A DNA stretch of 64,000 bases from Streptomyces sp. NBC_01431 (GTDB lineage Bacteria; Actinomycetota; Actinomycetes; Streptomycetales; Streptomycetaceae), in contig NZ_CP109496.1 in NCBI RefSeq assembly GCF_036231355.1, forward strand, positions 2,108,001 through 2,172,000, read 5' to 3'. The position numbers and the translations under genes were made by a program. Below are positions 54,057-62,953 of the stretch, one piece after another (the first letter of the stretch is position 1; every line of letters starts with the position of its first letter). The notes beneath the pieces are model-generated. The model ran no database searches. It was not told the DNA's origin and saw nothing but the letters and a program-made list of their open reading frames with translations.

Positions 54057-54905
54057 CTACTGCGGTTCGGGGCCCGTCGCCACCGGCCGGGACTCGTCCG
54101 ACGACCACTCGGACCACGAACCGGCGTACAGCGCCGCCGGGATGCCCGCTACCGCAAGCGCCAGCACCTCATGAGCGCCGGAGACACCGGAGCCGCAGTA
54201 GACGCCAACCTCGCTGTCCGCGGCGCCGAGTGCCTTGAAGCGGGCGGCGAGTTCGTCGGCGGGCAGGAAGCAGCCGTCGGGGCCCACGTTCTCGGTGGTG
54301 GGGGCGGATACCGCGCCCGGGATGTGCCCGCCGATCCGGTCGATCGGCTCCACGTCGCCTCGGTAGCGCTCCCCCGCGCGGGCGTCGAGAAGCAGTCCGG
54401 AGCGGGCGAGGTCCGCCGCGGCGTCCGCGTCGAGGAGCTTGACCGCGCCCGGGGCGGGCCGGAAGTCGCCTTCGGCGGGCGTGGGGATCTCGGTGGACAG
54501 CCCGCCCGTCCAGGCCGCGAGCCCGCCGTCGAGGACCCGTACGTCCGGGTGGCCGGCCCAGCGCAGCAGCCACCAGGCGCGGGCGGCGGCCCAGCCCTGC
54601 CCGCCGTCGTAGACGACGACCGGCGTCCCGGCCGACACGCCCGCCCGCCGCATGACCGCACCGAATTCGGCCACATCCGGGAGCGGGTGGCGCCCGCCGG
54701 TTCCGGGCGGTCCGGCGAGTTCCGCGTCGAGGTCCACGAACACGGCGCCGGGGATGTGCCCGGCCGCGTACTCGGCGCGGCCGTCGAACGGGGCGGCCCC
54801 CGCCGCCTTCGCCAGGCTCAACTGCCAGCGGATGTCGAGCAGGACCGGGGGCCGGGGCCCCGCCGCCTCGGCGGCGAGTTCGGATGCAGTGATGGTGGCG
54901 TTCAT
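54057..54905 (-). CDS. Sulfurtransferase (two-rhodanese-domain, 3-mercaptopyruvate/thiosulfate type)
   Basis: 282 aa from ATG at 54905. Two rhodanese domains: an inactive N-terminal one (VLLDIRWQLSLAKAAG; GHIPGAVFVDLDAELAGPPG) and a catalytic C-terminal one with Cys237 in VGVYCGSGVSGAHEVLALA. The CGSGV-type loop matches mercaptopyruvate/thiosulfate sulfurtransferases; the donor is not certain. Cytoplasmic. Confidence 0.9.
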   Translation of the reverse strand: MNATITASELAAEAAGPRPPVLLDIRWQLSLAKAAGAAPFDGRAEYAAGHIPGAVFVDLDAELAGPPGTGGRHPLPDVAEFGAVMRRAGVSAGTPVVVYDGGQGWAAARAWWLLRWAGHPDVRVLDGGLAAWTGGLSTEIPTPAEGDFRPAPGAVKLLDADAAADLARSGLLLDARAGERYRGDVEPIDRIGGHIPGAVSAPTTENVGPDGCFLPADELAARFKALGAADSEVGVYCGSGVSGAHEVLALAVAGIPAALYAGSWSEWSSDESRPVATGPEPQ

Positions 54906-55117
54906 GGGGGCCATCTTCGCGCAGGAGCCGCTCGTAACGTAACGGTCGCGAAACGGATGAGAGCCCTCAAAGCGGGCATCCTCCTGCGGGAACGCGCCAA
55001 AAGCGGCGCGGCCGGGGCGCGGTGGGGCCCCGGTGGTGGAAGCATCGGCCCGGGTGCGCGGTTCGCCGAAGGGCACCCCCGAGCAGCACGATGGCGACGG
55101 CCGAGGAGAGAGTGACG

Positions 55118-55891
55118 ATGACCCAGTCGGAGACCCGGCGCACACCTGGCACGCCCTGCTGGGTGAGTCTCATGGTGCACGGTCTGGCCGCGACCCAGGA
55201 GTTCTACGGAGCGCTGTTCGGCTGGGAGTTCCGGCCGGGACCGCAGCAGCTCGGCCCGTACGTCCGCGCGTTGCTCGACGGCAGGGAGATCGCCGGTATC
55301 GGTCAACTGCCGCCCGACCGGCATCTGCCGATCGCCTGGACGACGTATCTGGCCACCGACGACGCGGACGAGACGGCCGAGACGATCCGCCACTGCGGCG
55401 GGACCGTCGGGGTCGGGCCGCTGGACGCCGGGGTGGCGGGCCGGCTCGCGATCGCCTCGGACCCGGCGGGCGCGGTGTTCGGGATCTGGCAGGCCGGTGC
55501 GCACGTGGGCACGGCGATCGCCGGCGCACCCGGCACCCCCACCTGGAACGAGCTGGTCACGCGCGAGACCGCGTCGGTCGGCAAGTTCTACCAGGCGGTG
55601 TTCGGCTACGACCTGGACGCGGTCGTCTCGGCCGACTTCGACTATGTGACGCTGCGTCTGGCGGGCCGCCCGGTGGCCTCGCTGCACGGTGTGGGCCATG
55701 CGCTGGCGCGCGACAAGGGCGCGCACTGGATGACGTACTTCGAGGCGGCGGACGTGGACGAGGCGGCGCTACGGGTCACCAACCTCGGCGGGCAGGTGCT
55801 TCAGCAGCCGCACGAGGGGTCGAGCGGACGGGTGGCGACGGTCGCCGATCCGGAGGGTGCCGTCTTCACTCTCGTACGGTCCAACGAGTGA
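55118..55891 (+). CDS. VOC-family protein (glyoxalase/dioxygenase fold)
   Basis: 257 aa from ATG at 55118 with GGAGAG upstream; ATG 55091 is in frame but lacks a good RBS. Two VOC modules (residues about 10-130 and 140-257), each with a YGALFGWEF or YQAVFGYDL helix. VOC proteins bind a metal for isomerisation, dioxygenation or drug binding. Two-module members with this look are common in Streptomyces as hydroxylase or resistance-like proteins; function unknown. Confidence 0.85.
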   Translation: MTQSETRRTPGTPCWVSLMVHGLAATQEFYGALFGWEFRPGPQQLGPYVRALLDGREIAGIGQLPPDRHLPIAWTTYLATDDADETAETIRHCGGTVGVGPLDAGVAGRLAIASDPAGAVFGIWQAGAHVGTAIAGAPGTPTWNELVTRETASVGKFYQAVFGYDLDAVVSADFDYVTLRLAGRPVASLHGVGHALARDKGAHWMTYFEAADVDEAALRVTNLGGQVLQQPHEGSSGRVATVADPEGAVFTLVRSNE

Positions 55892-55975
55892 GCCCAAGTC
55901 CCTTGTCGCGCACGCCGGTTGAGGACGAGTGAGCCTGGGACGCACTCGGGTGGCCCAGGCGCGAGCCTCGGAGGG

Positions 55976-56650
55976 TCAGGCTCGTACGGCCGGCGCGCCG
56001 GACTCGGCGTCGATCGGGAGGACGTCCGGGGAGAGGGCGGCGGCGCGGGCCGCGGCGGACGTCATCCGACGGCGGTGGTGGCGCCGGCACAGCACCTCGT
56101 AACCGATCTCGTCGGCTGACTGGTTGACGTCGCCGACGACGACCTGAGCGCCCTCGACCACCATCTCGCCGCCTATGGTGCGGGCGTTGTGGGTGGCGCG
56201 GGCGCCGCACCAGCACAGCGCTTCGACCTGCAACACCTCGACGCGGTCGGCGAGTTCGACCAGGCGCTGCGAGCCGGGGAACAGCTTGGAGCGGAAGTCG
56301 GTGGTGATCCCGAAGGCGAACACGTCGAGTTCGAGGTCGTCCACGACCCGCGCGAGCTGGTCGATCTGTCCGGGCGCGAGGAACTGGGCCTCGTCGGCGA
56401 TGACGTAGTCGCAGCGGCCGCCCTGGGAGAGGTGGGCGACGAGGTAGCCGTAGAAGTCGAAGCCGTCGGCGGCCTCGACCGCGTCGGTGACCAGACCGAG
56501 CCGGGAGGACAGCTTGCCCTCGCCCGCGCGGTCGTCCCGCGTGAAGATCATGCCCTGGAGGCCGCGCGCGGAGCGGTTGTGCTCGATCTGAAGAGCGAGG
56601 GTGCTCTTTCCGCAGTCCATCGTTCCGGAGAAGAACACCAGCTCGGGCAT
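55976..56650 (-). CDS. tdk: Thymidine kinase
   Basis: 224 aa from ATG at 56650. TK1-type P-loop GTMDCGKST at 9-17, catalytic DEAQFL, and the zinc lasso CWCGARATHNAR with the distal CRRHHRRR. It phosphorylates thymidine to dTMP in salvage. Length and motifs are those of the type II enzyme. 40 bp downstream of the phosphatase-family gene, same strand. Confidence 0.95.
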   Translation of the reverse strand: MPELVFFSGTMDCGKSTLALQIEHNRSARGLQGMIFTRDDRAGEGKLSSRLGLVTDAVEAADGFDFYGYLVAHLSQGGRCDYVIADEAQFLAPGQIDQLARVVDDLELDVFAFGITTDFRSKLFPGSQRLVELADRVEVLQVEALCWCGARATHNARTIGGEMVVEGAQVVVGDVNQSADEIGYEVLCRRHHRRRMTSAAARAAALSPDVLPIDAESGAPAVRA

Positions 56651-56689
56651 GGGAAGTTGACGGCCTTTCAGGTCTATGGAGGGGGGTTG

Positions 56690-57880
56690 CTACGAGCGCA
56701 CTTCGAGGAGCGGCACGAGCTGCTCCACCTCGGTCATCGAGCCGTGCATGCCGACCATGGCGGACTCGTGGGGCTCGCGGCGCGAGGCGGTGATGACCAC
56801 GTCGTCGCGGGCGGCGGCGACCACGTCGCCGATCCGGCCGTGAACGCGCTCGTCGATACGCGGGCCGAACCAGCCCGCCGCGACGGCCTCCTCGCGGCTC
56901 GCGACCCAGAACTGCTCGCCGAGCACCTCGCGCCAGCAGGTCAGCACGTCGGCCTGGGCACCCGGCACCGCGTACACATGGCGGGCCCGGCCCTCGCCGC
57001 CGAGCAGGGCGACCCCCGCGCGCAGCTCCCAGTCCTCGTCGAAGTCGATGCGGGACTGCTCGTCGAAGGGGATGTCGATCATGCCGTGGTCGGCGGTGAC
57101 GTAGAGGGCCGCGCGGGGTGGGAGCTGTTCGGCGAGGCGCTGAACGAGCCGGTCGACGTACATCAGCTGGCCGCGCCAGGCGTCGGAGTCGACGCCGAAG
57201 CGGTGGCCCTTGCCGTCGACGTCGGAGTAGTACGTGTAGACCAACGACCGGTCACCGGCGGCGAGTTGGTCGGCGGCGAGGTCCATGCGGTCCTCGCCGG
57301 AGAGCCTCCCGAGGAAGCTGCCGCCACTGAGGGCGATCTTGGTGAGCGGGGTGTGCTCGAACGTCGGCGACGACACCTGGGCGGTGTGCACGCCGTCCCG
57401 GTCGGCGAGCTGGAAGACGGTCGGGTACGGCTGCCAGGCGTGTGGGTCGGTCCAGGGCTTCCAGCGGAGCTGGTTCATCAGCTCGCCGGTGTCCGGGTTG
57501 CGCGCGGTGTACCCGGGCAGGCCGTGCTCGCCAGGGGGCAGGCCCGTACCGACCGAGGCCAGCGAGGTGGCGGTGGTGGCGGGGAACCCGGCCGTTATGG
57601 GACGGCCGGTGTTGCCGCGGGAGGTGCCGAGCAGGGAGTGGAGATAGGGGGCCTCGTCGGGGTGGGCCTTGATCTGCTCCCAGCCGAGGCCGTCGATCAG
57701 GAAGACGCAGTTGCGGTCGGCGGGCGCGAGCCCGGCGATGCGCTGCTCGAACCCGGGCACGCCCTGGCCCGCCACGAGCGTGGGCAGCAGATCGGCGAGG
57801 GATCCGGTGCCGTACTCGGGGACGGGCGCGGTGTCGAGGGCGAGGGGTTCGGGATCGTCCTGCCAGGCGGGCTGTGCCAT
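56690..57880 (-). CDS. Alkaline phosphatase-superfamily (nucleotide pyrophosphatase/phosphodiesterase-like) protein
   Basis: 396 aa from ATG at 57880, overlapping the DUF5998 stop (TGATG). Metal and nucleophile motifs: VFLIDGLGWEQIKAHPDEAP, the Thr nucleophile in GFPATTATSLASVGTG, and ALYVTADHGMIDIPFDE near residue 270. It is a type I phosphodiesterase/pyrophosphatase-like hydrolase with no signal peptide, so probably cytoplasmic. Substrate unknown. Confidence 0.85.
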   Translation of the reverse strand: MAQPAWQDDPEPLALDTAPVPEYGTGSLADLLPTLVAGQGVPGFEQRIAGLAPADRNCVFLIDGLGWEQIKAHPDEAPYLHSLLGTSRGNTGRPITAGFPATTATSLASVGTGLPPGEHGLPGYTARNPDTGELMNQLRWKPWTDPHAWQPYPTVFQLADRDGVHTAQVSSPTFEHTPLTKIALSGGSFLGRLSGEDRMDLAADQLAAGDRSLVYTYYSDVDGKGHRFGVDSDAWRGQLMYVDRLVQRLAEQLPPRAALYVTADHGMIDIPFDEQSRIDFDEDWELRAGVALLGGEGRARHVYAVPGAQADVLTCWREVLGEQFWVASREEAVAAGWFGPRIDERVHGRIGDVVAAARDDVVITASRREPHESAMVGMHGSMTEVEQLVPLLEVRS

Positions 57881-58467
57881 CAGCGGCCGGTCGCCGCGGT
57901 CGCCTCGGACAGCGCCTGGGCGAAGGCCAAGGTCTGGCGGACCGTGTCGGGGCCGTCGCCGGCCTCGCTGACCCTGAGGCTCAGGTCGTCGGCGGTGGAG
58001 TTGCCGGTGTAGCCGTGGTCGGCGTCGCAGTTCGGGTCGCCGCACGCGGCGGGCTCCAGGTCGAGCCGGGAGACCGCGCCCCAGCCGATGGTGAGGACGA
58101 CCTCGCGGGGCAGGGTGCCCGGGGTGTACGACTCGGGGTTGGCGACGACGCGGCTCACCACGACCGACGAGATCCGCCCGAGCTTCACGGACTCCGTGGA
58201 GGTGGTGGCGTACGGCGTCGGGGAGCTGGTGTCGGCGTTCTGCTCGTCGGTGTGGCTGACGATGAACCGGTTGTCCGTGAGTACCAGGACCGTCACATGG
58301 CGGCGCACTTCGTTCGCGTCGAAGGTGGTCTCCTGGTGCACCAGGTACGAGGCGATGGGCTCGCCGCCGACGGCGGCCTCCACCGCCTCGGCCACAAGGG
58401 CCGGGTAATAGCCGCTGCGCTCGATCGCCGCGCGGAGCCCCTGGGTCGTCGTACCGGTCTTCGCCAT
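57880..58467 (-). CDS. DUF5998 family protein
   Basis: 195 aa from ATG at 58467 (MAKTGTTTQGLRAAIERSGY); an ATG 9 bp upstream is possible. Soluble alpha/beta protein with conserved RSGYYPALVAEAVEAAVGGE, RHVTVLVLTDNRFIVSHTDE and a CGDPNCDADHGYTG loop that could hold metal. Actinobacterial, function unknown. Its stop overlaps the next start by 1 bp. Confidence 0.88.
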   Translation of the reverse strand: MAKTGTTTQGLRAAIERSGYYPALVAEAVEAAVGGEPIASYLVHQETTFDANEVRRHVTVLVLTDNRFIVSHTDEQNADTSSPTPYATTSTESVKLGRISSVVVSRVVANPESYTPGTLPREVVLTIGWGAVSRLDLEPAACGDPNCDADHGYTGNSTADDLSLRVSEAGDGPDTVRQTLAFAQALSEATAATGR

Positions 58468-58505
58468 GGGGTCCATCTTAAGCTGCCGCAGGCGGCCCAC
58501 GGCCC

Positions 58506-61466
58506 TCAGTAGCTGGGGAGCCGTCGTGGGCCCAGGTCGTTGCGGGGCGGGGGCGGGGCGAGACGGACCGTCGCGCCGAGCACCGCCAGGCCGTGCTGGG
58601 CGACGATCACGGGCTCCAGTGCGACGGCGACCACCTCGGGATGGTCGTCGACCAGCCGCGACACCCTCAGGAGCAGTTCTTCGAGGGCCGGGGTGTCCAC
58701 CGGCGCGGAGCCCCGCCAGCCGAACAGGAGCGGGGCCGTCCGGATCGACCGCAGCAGCTCGGCGGCGTCCCGGTCGGTGGCCGGAATGAGGCGGTGTGCC
58801 GTGTCGCCGAGCAGTTCGGACGCGGCCCCGGCCAGCCCGAAGGAGAGCACGGCACCGACCGCGGAGTCGATCGAGGCGCGCACGACGGTGTCCACGCCGC
58901 GCGCGACCATGGCCTGCACCACCGGCTTGAGCTCCTCGGGCTTGCCGAGGCTCGCCGTCAACTCGGCGTATGCGCGGGCCAGTTGGTGCTCGTCCGCGAG
59001 ATCGAGGCGTACGCCGCCGAGGTCGGGGCGGTGGCGCAGGTGCGGGGCGGTGGTCTTGAGGGCGACCGGGTAGCCCAGGCGGCGGGCCGCCTCGACGGCG
59101 TGGGGGGCGTCGGGGGCGGGCAGGGTCGGGTGCGCGGCGATTCCGTACCGGGCGAGCAGGTCCTCGGCGTCCGCCGCGGCCAGGGTGGTGCCGCGGGGGT
59201 CGGGGGCGGGTCCGAGGAGGCGCTCGATGAGCGCGGCGGTGCCGGGTTCGTCGATGTCGTCGTACTCGCCTACCTTGCCGGGGTCGGCGGCCTGTCTGCG
59301 CCACTGCGCGTACCGGACCGCCTCGGCCAGGGCGCGGACGGCCCGCTCGGCGGCGGGGTAGGCGGGAATGCGGGTGGCCTCGCGGTTCGGGGGTGAATTG
59401 CGTGTCGGCCCACCGTCGGCGGGAGTGCTGCCCCCGGCCCCCCGCTCCTCAGCCGGGGTGGGGGTGCTGCCCCCGATCCCCCGCTCCTCGGTCGCCGCAG
59501 GGGCTGGACGGGGCTGGAGTGGAGGAGCTGGATTCGTGCCGGGGAGGGACTGACTTCGACCGGGTGCGGTGGCGGACGGGGCCGGGGCACCCGCGGTCGG
59601 GCGCACTGTGCGGGCTGCCGCCGACAGGGCTTCGGCCAGGCCACCGATTTCCACGTGCACCACCGCCACCGGCTTCGCCGGGGACGCCGTCGCGGCTTCG
59701 CGCAGGGCGTCCGCCAGGACCTGCCCGTCGCCGGATTCCATGGCTCCGTTCTCGCCGACCCAGGGAATGGCCGTCACGACCACCGCGTCGCACTTCTCGT
59801 CCGCGAGCGCGGCCGCCAGGGCCGCGCGGAAGTCGGCCGGGGTCGCGCCCGTCGTCAGGTCGAGGGGCTTGAGCGGGCGCAGTCCCTCGCTCAGACAGGC
59901 GTCGTACGTGAGGAGGCCGAGGGATTCGGAGTTGCCGAGGATCGCCACCCGGGGGCCCGCGGGCAGCGGCTGGCCGGCCAGGAGCAGGCCCGCGTCGACT
60001 AGTTCGGTGACCGTGCCGACCAGGATGACACCCGCCTGGCGCAGCAGCGCGGAGACCGTCGCGTCCGGTACCCGGGTCACCGGGACCGCGTGGCCCGGCG
60101 GCATCGACCCGCTGTGCCGGGCGCCCTTCACCACCACGACGGGCTTCGCGGCGGCCGTACGGCGGGCGAGCCGGGTGAACTTCCGCGGGTTGCCGATGGA
60201 TTCGAGGTAGAGCAGGACCACATCGGTGTCGGGGTCCTCGTACCAGTACTGGAGGAAGTCGTTGCCGGAGAGGTCGGCGCGGTTGCCGGAGGAGATGAAC
60301 GTCGACAGGCCCGCGCCGCGCCGGTACAGGCCGGACAGAAGGGCGATGCCGATCGCGCCGGACTGGGTGAACAGGCCGATCCGGCCCGCGGGCGGGGACT
60401 CGGGCGCCAGCGAAGCGTTCAGCCGCACGTCCGCCGCGGTGTTGATGATCCCGAAGGCGTTGGGGCCGATGAGCCGCATCCCGTACGAGCGGGCCTGGCG
60501 CAGCAGTTCGCGCTGGCGCTCCCTGCCCCGCGGGCCGCTCTCCGCGTAACCGGCCGAGAGTACGACCAGGCCCTGGACGCCGTGTTCGCCGCACTCGGCG
60601 ATGGCTTGGGGGACCTGTTCGGCGGGCACCGCGACGATCGCCAGGTCCACCGGTTCGCCGATCAAGCCGACGGAGCCGAAGGCGGGCACCCCTTCGATCT
60701 CCCGCCGCTCGGCGCCGAGCGCCCGGTTCACCGCGTACACGCGTCCGGTGAAGCCGGCGTCCAGGAGGTTGCGCAGGACCGCACGGCCGACCCCGCCCGG
60801 GGCGCGGCCGGCGCCGATGACCGCGACCGAACCGGGCGCGAGGAGCCGGCGCACCGATCTGGCCTCGGCGCGGTACTCCCGGGCGCGCTGGACCGCGAGG
60901 GATTCGGCGGTGGGTTCCAGGTCGAGGGTGAGGCGGACCGAGCCGTCCTCGAAGGACCGCTTCTGCTGGTACCCGGCGTCCGTGAACACCTTGATCATCT
61001 TGTTGTTGGCGGGCAGCACCTCGGCCGCGAACCGCCGGATCCCGCGTTCGCGGGCGACCGCGGCGATATGTTCGAGCAGCGTGGAGGCGACACCCCGCCC
61101 CTGGTGGGCGTCCTGCACCAGGAAGGCGACCTCGGCCTCGTCGGCGGGGGCGGAGGCGGGCCGGCCCTGGGCGTTGATGCGGTCGAAGCGGACGGTCGCG
61201 ATGAACTCGCCGCCGACGGTCGCCGCGAGTCCGACCCGGTCCACGTAGTCGTGATGGGTGAAGCGGTGGACGTCCTTGGCGGAGAGCCGGGGGTAGGGCG
61301 CGAAGAAGCGGTAGTACTTCGACTCGTCCGACACCTGCTCGTAGAAGGAGACGAGGCGCTCGGCGTCCTCGGTGGTGATGGGCCGGATGCGCGCGGTGCC
61401 GCCGTCGCGGAGCACCACGTCGGCCTCCCAGTGAGCCGGGTACGCGGGGTCGGACGCCGTCGTCAT
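58506..61466 (-). CDS. GNAT acetyltransferase / ADP-forming acyl-CoA synthetase-like fusion (Pat-type)
   Basis: 986 aa from ATG at 61466. Residues about 1-175 are a GNAT domain with QDAHQGRGVASTLLEHIAAV. Then come CoA-binding and succinyl-CoA ligase-like domains (SVAVIGAGRAPGGVGRAVLR; GRIGLFTQSGAIGIALLSGL) and, from about 755, an ATP-grasp half (YPVALKTTAPHLRHRPDLGG). Such fusions in Streptomyces include protein lysine acetyltransferases (Pat) that silence acetyl-CoA synthetase; N-terminal GNAT matches the S. lividans type. The linker between the two halves (about 630-705) is low-complexity with an internal repeat EERGxGGSTPxxx. Confidence 0.9.
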   Translation of the reverse strand: MTTASDPAYPAHWEADVVLRDGGTARIRPITTEDAERLVSFYEQVSDESKYYRFFAPYPRLSAKDVHRFTHHDYVDRVGLAATVGGEFIATVRFDRINAQGRPASAPADEAEVAFLVQDAHQGRGVASTLLEHIAAVARERGIRRFAAEVLPANNKMIKVFTDAGYQQKRSFEDGSVRLTLDLEPTAESLAVQRAREYRAEARSVRRLLAPGSVAVIGAGRAPGGVGRAVLRNLLDAGFTGRVYAVNRALGAERREIEGVPAFGSVGLIGEPVDLAIVAVPAEQVPQAIAECGEHGVQGLVVLSAGYAESGPRGRERQRELLRQARSYGMRLIGPNAFGIINTAADVRLNASLAPESPPAGRIGLFTQSGAIGIALLSGLYRRGAGLSTFISSGNRADLSGNDFLQYWYEDPDTDVVLLYLESIGNPRKFTRLARRTAAAKPVVVVKGARHSGSMPPGHAVPVTRVPDATVSALLRQAGVILVGTVTELVDAGLLLAGQPLPAGPRVAILGNSESLGLLTYDACLSEGLRPLKPLDLTTGATPADFRAALAAALADEKCDAVVVTAIPWVGENGAMESGDGQVLADALREAATASPAKPVAVVHVEIGGLAEALSAAARTVRPTAGAPAPSATAPGRSQSLPGTNPAPPLQPRPAPAATEERGIGGSTPTPAEERGAGGSTPADGGPTRNSPPNREATRIPAYPAAERAVRALAEAVRYAQWRRQAADPGKVGEYDDIDEPGTAALIERLLGPAPDPRGTTLAAADAEDLLARYGIAAHPTLPAPDAPHAVEAARRLGYPVALKTTAPHLRHRPDLGGVRLDLADEHQLARAYAELTASLGKPEELKPVVQAMVARGVDTVVRASIDSAVGAVLSFGLAGAASELLGDTAHRLIPATDRDAAELLRSIRTAPLLFGWRGSAPVDTPALEELLLRVSRLVDDHPEVVAVALEPVIVAQHGLAVLGATVRLAPPPPRNDLGPRRLPSY

Positions 61467-61577
61467 ACCGAAAGCGTACGGGTCGCGGGGCCGTACGGGG
61501 CTGGGGCGAGGTGGCAGGGACCGGTCGGCGGGGGAAGGGGCCTAAGGTCGGTAGGAGCACCGCGCACCACATGAGAG

Positions 61578-61593
61578 ACTGGTCTAGACAACC
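61578..61593. promoter_or_regulatory. DasR-responsive element (dre) upstream of ptsH
   Basis: ACTGGTCTAGACAACC matches the DasR consensus ACTGGTCTAGACCA(C/G)T over its first 12 bases and keeps the GGTCTAGACA core dyad. ptsH is an established DasR target in S. coelicolor. The site ends 25 bp before the ptsH start. DasR would repress until GlcN-6-P (chitin/GlcNAc catabolism) accumulates. Confidence 0.85.
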
Positions 61594-61618
61594 GTCAGAG
61601 ATTTCGAAGGGCAACACC

Positions 61619-61900
61619 ATGGCTGAGCGCCGCGTCAACGTCGGCTGGGCCGAGGGCCTGCACGCCCGCCCCGCGTCCATCTTCGTCCGTGCCGCCACGG
61701 CTGCCGGAGTCCCCATGACGATCGCCAAGGCCGACGGCAACCCGGTCAACGCCGCGTCCATGCTCGCGGTGCTCGGTCTGGGCGCGCAGGGCGGCGAGGA
61801 GATCGTGCTGGCCTCCGACGGCGAGGGCGCCGAGGCCGCTCTCGACCGGCTGGCCAAGCTGGTCGCCGAGGGTCTTGAGGAGCTCCCCGAGACCGTCTGA
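61619..61900 (+). CDS. ptsH: HPr phosphocarrier protein
   Basis: 93 aa from ATG at 61619. His15 phosphorylation site in NVGWAEGLHARPAS and the Ser46-equivalent Ser47 in NPVNAASMLAVLGLG. HPr shuttles phosphate from enzyme I to sugar EIIA domains in the PTS. A DasR-type site lies just upstream. Nothing else of the PTS is in the window. Confidence 0.96.
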   Translation: MAERRVNVGWAEGLHARPASIFVRAATAAGVPMTIAKADGNPVNAASMLAVLGLGAQGGEEIVLASDGEGAEAALDRLAKLVAEGLEELPETV

Positions 61901-61919
61901 CCCGATCGACGTCACGGCG

Positions 61920-61957
61920 AAGGGCCGCTGATCCCGCACGCGGGGTTGGCGGCTCTT
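61920..61957 (+). terminator. ptsH terminator
   Basis: AAGGGCCGC (61920-61928) pairs with GCGGCTCTT (61949-61957) with one mismatch; an inner CCCG/CGGG closes the loop, and TTTCC follows. 20 nt after the ptsH stop. Confidence 0.6.
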
Positions 61958-62073
61958 TCCGTATTTCCCGGTACGCGTTTTTCCAGGTACCCATTACGGC
62001 CCGGATTCGCGCCCGATTTCGGGCAGCGTGAATTCGGTGTCGCGTCGCGCTTTCTTTGTATACGGCCCCGCTG

Positions 62074-62751
62074 TTAAGCGCGGCTGCTCGCCGTGTGTAC
62101 GGCAGGTTGCGAAGTCCTCACCGTGGCGGGGCGCCGCAGCCGATGGGCGGAAAACGATCGCTCGGCATGAAGGGCGGTGAGGGAACGGGCGCGTTCGGCG
62201 TCGCCCCGGGCCACCGCGTCGGTGATCGCACCGAGTTCGGCCCAGGTCTCACCGGGCCGGGCCGACTGCTCGACCGCGTACATCCAGGCGATCTTGTGCC
62301 TCAACTGCGTGAGCAGGGCTATCAGTCCGGGGCTGACGGAGGCCTGGGCCAGGGTCTCGTGGAACCAGCCGTCCAGCGAGCGCAGATCTTCGCCCTGGCC
62401 GCGTCGGGCCCGGTCCTGACCGAGCCTCACCAGGCCGCGCAGCACTTTGAGATGGGCCTCCGAGCGGCGCGAAGCGGCCCGCGCGGCGGCCAACGGCTCA
62501 AGCAGCACGCGCAGTTCGAGGAGGTCGGCGGCCTCCACATCGGTGGGCTCGGCCACCCAGGCACCGGCATGTCTGCGGGTGGTCACGAATCCCTCGGACT
62601 CCAGGGTGCGCAGGGCTTCGCGCACCGGGACGCGCGAGACGCCGTAACGGCGGGCGAGTACCTCCTCGGTGAGCCGGCTGCCCCGCCCCAGGACGCCCGA
62701 GACGATGTCGTCGCGGATCGCCGTGCATACCGAATGCGCCGGAATGTGCAT
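62074..62751 (-). CDS. GntR-family (FadR-type) transcriptional regulator
   Basis: 225 aa from ATG at 62751 with GGAGG upstream; a longer in-frame start is not supported. Winged helix VCTAIRDDIVSGVLGRGSRL and RRYGVSRVPVREALRTLESE, then an FCD ligand domain with RVLLEPLAAARAASRRSEAH and DGWFHETLAQASVSPG (metal His). Small-acid responsive type. S. coelicolor has a GntR gene next to ptsH as I recall; its ligand is unknown to me. Confidence 0.9.
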   Translation of the reverse strand: MHIPAHSVCTAIRDDIVSGVLGRGSRLTEEVLARRYGVSRVPVREALRTLESEGFVTTRRHAGAWVAEPTDVEAADLLELRVLLEPLAAARAASRRSEAHLKVLRGLVRLGQDRARRGQGEDLRSLDGWFHETLAQASVSPGLIALLTQLRHKIAWMYAVEQSARPGETWAELGAITDAVARGDAERARSLTALHAERSFSAHRLRRPATVRTSQPAVHTASSRA

Positions 62752-62953
62752 GGCCGAACCTCCGCATTGATACCCGCGAAACGCGGTCGGAAGACGTCGG
62801 CCCATGACTGCCGACGCCTGCCGATGTCTGTTACGCGACTCTATTCCAGGCTCTGTTAATTCCCGGTGACGTGCCAAAACCAAGGGATATCTTTTGGCCA
62901 ATGCGAAAGGCCCCCGGCGGCATGCCGGGGGCCTTCGGTGAGCGTGGGTCGCC

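Noticed and set aside
62074..62901. Longer start for the GntR regulator near ptsH (275 aa)
   Set aside because: The extra 50 residues have no winged-helix similarity; GGAGG stands before ATG 62751.
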